Source of the DNA: Thiohalomonas denitrificans | GTDB lineage: Bacteria; Pseudomonadota; Gammaproteobacteria; Thiohalomonadales; Thiohalomonadaceae | Assembly: GCA_020725115.1 (NCBI GenBank) | Contig: DYFR01000003.1 | Span: 1 to 64,000 of the forward strand | Direction of reading: 5' to 3' | Length of the DNA: 64,000 nt | Shown here: piece after piece, positions 58,904-64,000 of the stretch | How positions within the stretch are numbered: the stretch's first letter is position 1 | Layout: each line of letters begins with the position of its first letter | Translations under genes and position numbers: made by a program | The notes under the pieces: generated by a model | The model's database searches: none | What the model was told of the DNA's origin: nothing | The model's input: the letters and a program-made list of their open reading frames with translations, nothing else

Positions 58904-60414
58904 TGACTGCCCAGCGCATGGAGCCAGGGTATACGTTGCAGGAACTGCTGCACGGGCTGGTGGATGAGGTGGTCGCTGCATCCTGCTGCATTACCGGCCT
59001 GACACTGGACAGCCGCAAGGTACAACCGGGCGATCTGTTCATCGCCCTGAGTAGTCACCACGATCATGGGGCCGCGCATATTGTGCAGGCGGTAGAACGT
59101 GGTGCGGTGGCGGTGCTGATGGATGAACAGACGCCGCTGGGCCGTGTTGCCGCAAGGAATGTGCCGGTACTGTCGGTAAACAATCTGCGCGTCAGGGCCG
59201 GTATCATCGCGGCCCGTTTTTATGGTGAACCGAGCCGTGCCATGACAGTCGTCGGCATTACCGGAACCAATGGCAAGACCTCGGTGAGCCAGTTCATTGC
59301 CCAGGCACTCACCGTTGATGCACCGTGTGGTGTAATCGGCACCCTCGGCAGTGGCCTGTACGGTGCACTGCATTCCACCGGCCACACCACCCCGGATGCA
59401 GTGACACTGCAGGAAGAGCTGGCCGCACAGCGTGCTGCCGGTGCCCGTGCCGTGGTAATGGAGGTTTCGTCCCACGGGCTGGATCAGCAGCGGGTTGCTG
59501 GTGTCGCATTCGGAGTTGCGGTGTTTACCAATCTGAGTCATGAGCACCTGGATTACCACGGTGACATGGCGGCCTATGCCCTGGCCAAACGGCGCCTGTT
59601 CCAATCGGAGGGGCTGCGCCATGCGGTGCTCAATCTGGATGATGCGGTGGGAGAGGGCTGGTACCACGAACTGCAGGGGCAGATGGAATGTATCGGTTAT
59701 GGCTTCGGTGCGATGGCGCAGCAGATACCGGGAGCGGTATTGCGCGGCAGCGATTTACAGCTGACACCGGTTGGCCTGTCGTTCACTGTGACCTCGCCGT
59801 GGGGCGAGGCGCATCTTGTTACCGCGTTGCTGGGTCAGTTCAATGCCGCAAACCTGCTCGCCGCACTGGGTGCACTGCTGGCCGGCGGCATGAGTTTCGA
59901 TGTGGCGGTGCAGAGACTGAAGCAGGTACATACCGTCCCTGGTCGCATGGAGCGTTTCGGTGCGGTGCAGCAGCCGACGGTGGTGGTGGACTACGCCCAC
60001 ACGCCTGATGCGCTGGAGCAGGTGCTGCAGGCGTTGCGGGCACATTGCGCCGGCACCTTGTGGTGTGTGTTTGGCTGCGGTGGTGCTCGCGACCGTGCCA
60101 AGCGCCCGTTAATGGGACAGCTGGCTGAGGCGCTGGCGGATCAGGTGGTGCTCACCGACGATAATCCGCGCAACGAAAATCCCTGGGACATCATCGAGGA
60201 TATCCAGCGTGGCATGAAGGAGCCGGATGCGGCCTATGTCATGCGTGATCGTGCGGCTGCTATCCGCCATGCCATTGGCATGGCAGAGCCGGGCGACATT
60301 GTGTTGGTGGCAGGCAAGGGACACGAAACGGAACAACTCATTGCGGGGCGGGCGTTTCCCTTTTCCGATCGCGACGAAGTGGCAGGCTGCCTGCGGGAGA
60401 TGGACCATGCCTGA
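58900..60414 (+). CDS. murE: UDP-MurNAc-L-Ala-D-Glu:meso-DAP ligase
   Basis: 504 residues. ATP site GITGTNGKTS, and the DNPR motif (LTDDNPRNENPWDI) points to meso-diaminopimelate as substrate. Adds the third residue of the stem peptide. Overlaps murF by 8 bases. Confidence 0.97.
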   Translation: MMTAQRMEPGYTLQELLHGLVDEVVAASCCITGLTLDSRKVQPGDLFIALSSHHDHGAAHIVQAVERGAVAVLMDEQTPLGRVAARNVPVLSVNNLRVRAGIIAARFYGEPSRAMTVVGITGTNGKTSVSQFIAQALTVDAPCGVIGTLGSGLYGALHSTGHTTPDAVTLQEELAAQRAAGARAVVMEVSSHGLDQQRVAGVAFGVAVFTNLSHEHLDYHGDMAAYALAKRRLFQSEGLRHAVLNLDDAVGEGWYHELQGQMECIGYGFGAMAQQIPGAVLRGSDLQLTPVGLSFTVTSPWGEAHLVTALLGQFNAANLLAALGALLAGGMSFDVAVQRLKQVHTVPGRMERFGAVQQPTVVVDYAHTPDALEQVLQALRAHCAGTLWCVFGCGGARDRAKRPLMGQLAEALADQVVLTDDNPRNENPWDIIEDIQRGMKEPDAAYVMRDRAAAIRHAIGMAEPGDIVLVAGKGHETEQLIAGRAFPFSDRDEVAGCLREMDHA

Positions 60415-61792
60415 GTCCGGCACCATGTCGCAATCATCGGGCGGCATCCGCACGCGTTTGACACAGGCTGCTGCCTGGCTGGCCGCCGAACGCAGCGGCA
60501 GTGATATGGAATTTCACGGCGTCAGCACCGACACACGAACATTGGTGCCGGGTGCGCTGTTCATCGCTCTGCGTGGACCGCGCTTCGATGGCCATGACTA
60601 TGTTGCCGAGGCGGCAGCGCGTGGTGCGGTGGCGGTGCTGGTAGAGCATGTGGTGGATACTCTGCTGCCACAGCTGGTAGTACGCGACACACGGCTGGCA
60701 TTGGGGCGTCTCGCTGCTGCCTGGCGTCTGCATTGCAACACACCACTGGCGGCGATTACCGGCAGTAACGGCAAGACTACGGTAAAGGAGATGAGTCGTG
60801 CCATCTTCGCCCAGTCTGGTGCTGTACTCGCCACTGAAGGCAATCTGAATAATGACATCGGCGTACCGCTTACATTGCTGCAACTGACACCACAACATCG
60901 CCATGCGGTAATTGAGATGGGCGCCAATCACGCCGGTGAGATCGCCTATCTAAGCGATCTGGCGCAACCGGATGCTGCGGTGATCACTAATGCCGGGCCG
61001 GCGCATCTGGCCGGTTTTGGTTCGCTTGAAGGTGTCACCCGTGCCAAGGGTGAAATCTATCAGGGTTTGCGTGAAAACGGTGTGGCAGTGATCAATGCCG
61101 ACGATGCCTTTGCCGATCTGTGGCGTAGCATGGCAGGTACCCAGCGCCAGCTTTGTTTCGGCATGTCACCGGAGGCAATTATCACTGCGCGCTGGCAGCC
61201 CGAAGCCAGTGGCAGCCGTATGTGGTTGCAGACACCGGCGGGTGAGGCCGAATTGTTGCTGCCGTTGCCGGGCCGCCATAACGTGATGAATGCATTGGCC
61301 GCCACGGCGTTGGCACTGGCGCTGGATGTAAAGCTGGATGCGGTGCGTCGCGGTCTGGAAGGTATACAGGCAGTGGGCGGTCGTCTGCAACACCGAACCG
61401 CATGTAATGGCGCACAACTCATTGATGACAGTTATAACGCCAACCCCGGCTCGATGCGGGCTGCCATCGACGTACTAACAGCATGCTCCGGTACGCGCAT
61501 CCTGGTGCTGGGTGATATGGGTGAGCTGGGCACCGATGCGCCGCAGCTGCATAGCGAAGTGGGCGCATATGCCCGAGCTGCCGGCATCGACGCACTATAT
61601 GTCACCGGCCCGCTCAGCCATGCGACAGCGTCAGGTTTCGGGGACGGGGCAAAGCATTTCGAAGATTGTGCAACGCTGGCAGCAGCGTTGCGTCAGGTGC
61701 TGACAGCGGAGATGACGGTACTGGTCAAGGGATCACGCAGCGCCCACATGGAACAGGTGGTAGAAGCGCTGCTGTGCGGAGGAGATGACTGA
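60407..61792 (+). CDS. murF: UDP-MurNAc-tripeptide:D-Ala-D-Ala ligase
   Basis: 461 residues; ATP site [13 protein letters not shown] and [17 protein letters not shown]. Adds D-Ala-D-Ala. ATG 60407 overlaps murE; ATG 60425 is an alternative. The stop overlaps mraY. Confidence 0.96.
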   Translation: MPESGTMSQSSGGIRTRLTQAAAWLAAERSGSDMEFHGVSTDTRTLVPGALFIALRGPRFDGHDYVAEAAARGAVAVLVEHVVDTLLPQLVVRDTRLALGRLAAAWRLHCNTPLAAITGSNGKTTVKEMSRAIFAQSGAVLATEGNLNNDIGVPLTLLQLTPQHRHAVIEMGANHAGEIAYLSDLAQPDAAVITNAGPAHLAGFGSLEGVTRAKGEIYQGLRENGVAVINADDAFADLWRSMAGTQRQLCFGMSPEAIITARWQPEASGSRMWLQTPAGEAELLLPLPGRHNVMNALAATALALALDVKLDAVRRGLEGIQAVGGRLQHRTACNGAQLIDDSYNANPGSMRAAIDVLTACSGTRILVLGDMGELGTDAPQLHSEVGAYARAAGIDALYVTGPLSHATASGFGDGAKHFEDCATLAAALRQVLTAEMTVLVKGSRSAHMEQVVEALLCGGDD

Positions 61793-62874
61793 TGCTGCTC
61801 TATCTGACCGAATACCTGGCGCAGTTTCACACCGGCTTCAATGTCTTCCAGTACCTGACGCTGCGCGCCATCCTCGGCGTGCTCACCGCACTGCTGATTT
61901 CGCTGTTGCTCGGCCCGGCCATGATTCGGCATCTCAGCCGTTACCAGATCGGCCAGCATGTGCGTAACGATGGTCCGCAAAGTCATCTGTCCAAGGCGGG
62001 TACGCCGACCATGGGTGGCGCGCTGATCCTGGTGGCCATTGTCATCGGCACTCTGCTGTGGGCCGATTTGGATAATCGCTACATCTGGGTGGTGCTGACG
62101 GTAACGTTGCTGTTCGGTTTTGTCGGCTGGCTCGATGACTACATCAAGCTGGTGAAAAAACAGTCGCAGGGCCTGCGTGCCAAGCACAAGTATCTGTTGC
62201 AATCGCTGTTCGGGTTCGGTGCAGCGATATTTCTCTATTACACCGCCCAGGTGCCGGTGGAAACTCAGCTTATCTTGCCGTTCTTCAAGAACGTGGCATT
62301 GCCGCTGGGTCTGGGTTTCATTCTGCTTGCCTACCTGGTGATCGTTGGCTCCAGCAACGCGGTAAATCTCACCGACGGTCTTGATGGCCTCGCCATCCTG
62401 CCCACGGTGATGGTGGGTGGTGCCCTCGGGGTATTCGCCTACGTCGCCGGCCATGTACATTTTGCTACCTATCTCGGCGTGCCCTATGTGCCCGGCGCCG
62501 GAGAGGTGGCCGTGATCTGTGGTGCGATGGTGGGCGCAGGTCTTGGTTTCCTCTGGTTCAACACCTATCCGGCCCAGGTGTTCATGGGCGATATCGGTGC
62601 GCTGGCGCTGGGTGCGGCCCTTGGCACCATTGCCGTCGTGGTGCGACAGGAGATCGTTCTGTTCATCATGGGCGGTGTGTTCGTGATGGAAACCATCTCG
62701 GTGATTCTGCAAGTGACCTCGTTCAAGCTTACCGGTCGACGCATCTTTCGCATGGCGCCGCTGCACCATCACTTTGAGCTGAAGGGTTGGCCGGAGCCAC
62801 GCGTCATCGTGCGCTTCTGGATCATCACCGTAATCCTGGTGCTGATCGGCCTGGCCTCACTGAAGATCCGTTAA
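61792..62874 (+). CDS. mraY: phospho-MurNAc-pentapeptide transferase MraY
   Basis: 360 residues with about ten transmembrane helices and the active-site motifs [22 protein letters not shown] and [15 protein letters not shown]. Makes lipid I on undecaprenyl phosphate. A repeat follows before murD. Confidence 0.97.
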   Translation: MLLYLTEYLAQFHTGFNVFQYLTLRAILGVLTALLISLLLGPAMIRHLSRYQIGQHVRNDGPQSHLSKAGTPTMGGALILVAIVIGTLLWADLDNRYIWVVLTVTLLFGFVGWLDDYIKLVKKQSQGLRAKHKYLLQSLFGFGAAIFLYYTAQVPVETQLILPFFKNVALPLGLGFILLAYLVIVGSSNAVNLTDGLDGLAILPTVMVGGALGVFAYVAGHVHFATYLGVPYVPGAGEVAVICGAMVGAGLGFLWFNTYPAQVFMGDIGALALGAALGTIAVVVRQEIVLFIMGGVFVMETISVILQVTSFKLTGRRIFRMAPLHHHFELKGWPEPRVIVRFWIITVILVLIGLASLKIR

Positions 62875-62883
62875 TGGAACATC

Positions 62884-62998
62884 CAACGCAGAGACGCAGA
62901 GGCGCGGAGAACGCAGAGAGGATGATGCATGTGACTGCGAAGTGGTGGCTGCGAAGGGGAGAGGTGTTCTCTGCGCCTCTGCGCCTCTGCGTTGGGTA
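62884..62998. repeat. CGCAGAG-unit inverted repeat between mraY and murD
   Basis: Left arm 62884-62919 and right arm 62961-62998 pair over about 32 bases, with CCAACGCAGAG at the outer end. The loop is about 41 bases. It fills almost the whole gap of 142 bases in an otherwise tightly packed cluster. Confidence 0.93.
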
Positions 62999-63016
62999 TT
63001 GGAAGTGAACACCGAT

Positions 63017-64000
63017 ATGACGCTGATAATTGGACTGGGCAAGACCGGACTCTCCGTGGCGCGCTTCCTGGCGCGGCGCGGGGAGCGGTTTGCCGTGGCC
63101 GACAGTCGCGTCAACCCGCCGGGGCTGAAGCAGTTGCGTGCCGAGCGGCCGGGGGTGGAGGTGCACCTCGGGCCGTTCGACGCGGCGTTGTTCAGTCGTC
63201 AGGCGCGCCTTGTCGTCAGTCCCGGTGTGGCGCTGGACGAGCCGGCCCTGTGCGCCGCGCGCGCGGCCGGGGCGGAGATTATCGGTGACATTGAGCTGTT
63301 TGCGCGTAGTGTGGATGCGCCGGTAGTGGGGATCACCGGCTCCAACGGTAAGAGCACCGTGACTACGCTGCTGGGTGAGATGGCACAGGCTGCCGGTCGC
63401 GAAGTGCGGGTCGGCGGTAATTTGGGTACACCGGCACTGGAATTGCTGCTGGAGTCGGATGAGGCCGGAGCACCTGATCTGTATGTACTGGAGCTGTCCA
63501 GCTTTCAGCTGGAGACGGTGGCTACGCTCAACTGTCGTGCTGCAACGGTACTCAATCTTAGTTCGGATCATCTTGACCGTCATGGCGGCATGGATCAATA
63601 CGCCGTACTCAAACAGCGCGTGTATCAGGGTGACGGTGTGATGGTGCTGAATGCGGATGATGTACGGGTGGCGGCAATGGCGCAGACGGGGCGTAGCATG
63701 CGCTGGTTCACGCTTGATGTACCGACTGACGGCGACAGCTACGGTGTACGTATGGTGCAAGGCGTAGCCTGGTTGTGTCGCGGTGCGGAAAATATCATTG
63801 CCACGACTGAGTTGAAGATTGCGGGACGCCACAACTGGGCCAATGCACTGGCTGCATTGGCGCTGGCTGATGCGGTAGCGCTGGAACGCACGGCGGTGTT
63901 GCATGCGCTACGTTCCTTCACCGGTTTGTCGCACCGTTGTCAGTGGGTAGCGGAGATTGGCGGTGTCAACTGGTATGACGACTCCAAGGGCACCAATGTC
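63017..64000 (+). CDS. murD: UDP-MurNAc-L-Ala:D-Glu ligase, 3' truncated by window edge
   Basis: First 328 residues of MurD: MTLIIGLGKTGLSVARFLARRG at the N-terminus (cut short here to MTLIIGLGKTGLS), ATP-binding ITGSNGKSTVT and the segment LNLSSDHLDRH. Adds D-Glu to UDP-MurNAc-L-Ala. The frame runs to the window end at YDDSKGTNV. ATG 63017 was chosen; GTG 63005 is in frame and would give MNTDMTLIIGLG. Confidence 0.94.
   Translation, partial: MTLIIGLGKTGLSVARFLARRGERFAVADSRVNPPGLKQLRAERPGVEVHLGPFDAALFSRQARLVVSPGVALDEPALCAARAAGAEIIGDIELFARSVDAPVVGITGSNGKSTVTTLLGEMAQAAGREVRVGGNLGTPALELLLESDEAGAPDLYVLELSSFQLETVATLNCRAATVLNLSSDHLDRHGGMDQYAVLKQRVYQGDGVMVLNADDVRVAAMAQTGRSMRWFTLDVPTDGDSYGVRMVQGVAWLCRGAENIIATTELKIAGRHNWANALAALALADAVALERTAVLHALRSFTGLSHRCQWVAEIGGVNWYDDSKGTNV

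Overview
The window is 64 kb of high-GC chromosomal DNA from a gammaproteobacterium. Several gene blocks keep the order known from E. coli and Pseudomonas: leuS-lptE-holA-nadD-rsfS-rlmH; maf-rng-yhdP; yrbG-kdsD-kdsC-lptC-lptA-lptB-rpoN-hpf-ptsN-rapZ; mlaFED-mlaB-ibaG-murA; petABC-sspAB; rsmI/lpoA-yraN-diaA-dolP; and rnpB-mraZ-rsmH-ftsL-ftsI-murE-murF-mraY-murD. A full bc1 complex, a two-domain TusA sulfur-carrier protein, short-form HisG, and hprK plus a mannose-type EIIA beside ptsH/ptsI suggest a non-enteric lineage, perhaps Chromatiales-like and possibly sulfur-oxidising. That assignment is inference.

Layout. 1-16.3 kb (mostly +): leuS (5' truncated), lptE, holA, proA, a FimV-like protein, nadD, rsfS, rlmH, maf, rng, the giant AsmA-like yhdP, a small exported protein, a nitrilase-family amidase and a tandem TusA protein that ends at a clear terminator. 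16.5-33.9 kb (-): a DUF389 membrane protein, darP and mgtE, then a long cluster running from a CaCA exchanger through Kdo synthesis, LPS transport, sigma-54, hibernation factor, PTSNtr, HPr kinase and RapZ to a permease-less PTS; mlaA and a small zinc-ribbon protein follow. 34-42.8 kb (+): a toxin-antitoxin pair, a DUF72-like mini-protein, mlaFEDB without mlaC, ibaG, murA, hisG-hisD-hisC and a Gly-rich repeat protein. 42.8-55 kb: a DegS-type protease (-), nif3, petABC, sspAB, a GlcD-like oxidase (-), dolP-diaA-yraN-lpoA (-), rsmI (+) and RNase P RNA. 55.2-64 kb (+): the dcw cluster up to murD, cut by the window end.

Most genes serve the cell envelope: LPS transport, Kdo synthesis, phospholipid traffic (Mla, YhdP, DolP), peptidoglycan precursors and septal synthesis, with a nitrogen/sugar PTS regulatory module in the middle.

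The most unusual feature is not a gene. About 22 intergenic elements, in at least seven sequence families, share one design: arms built from short tandem units (mostly 7 bp, some 8-10), usually as two inverted arms around a 2-110 base loop. They sit at gene borders, often inside conserved operons. Some supply coding sequence: the lptE signal peptide, the hisG C-terminus, and stop codons of mlaA and of the PTS EIIA gene. No stretch longer than 300 bases lacks a gene or RNA. I saw no tRNA, rRNA, CRISPR array, insertion sequence or prophage.
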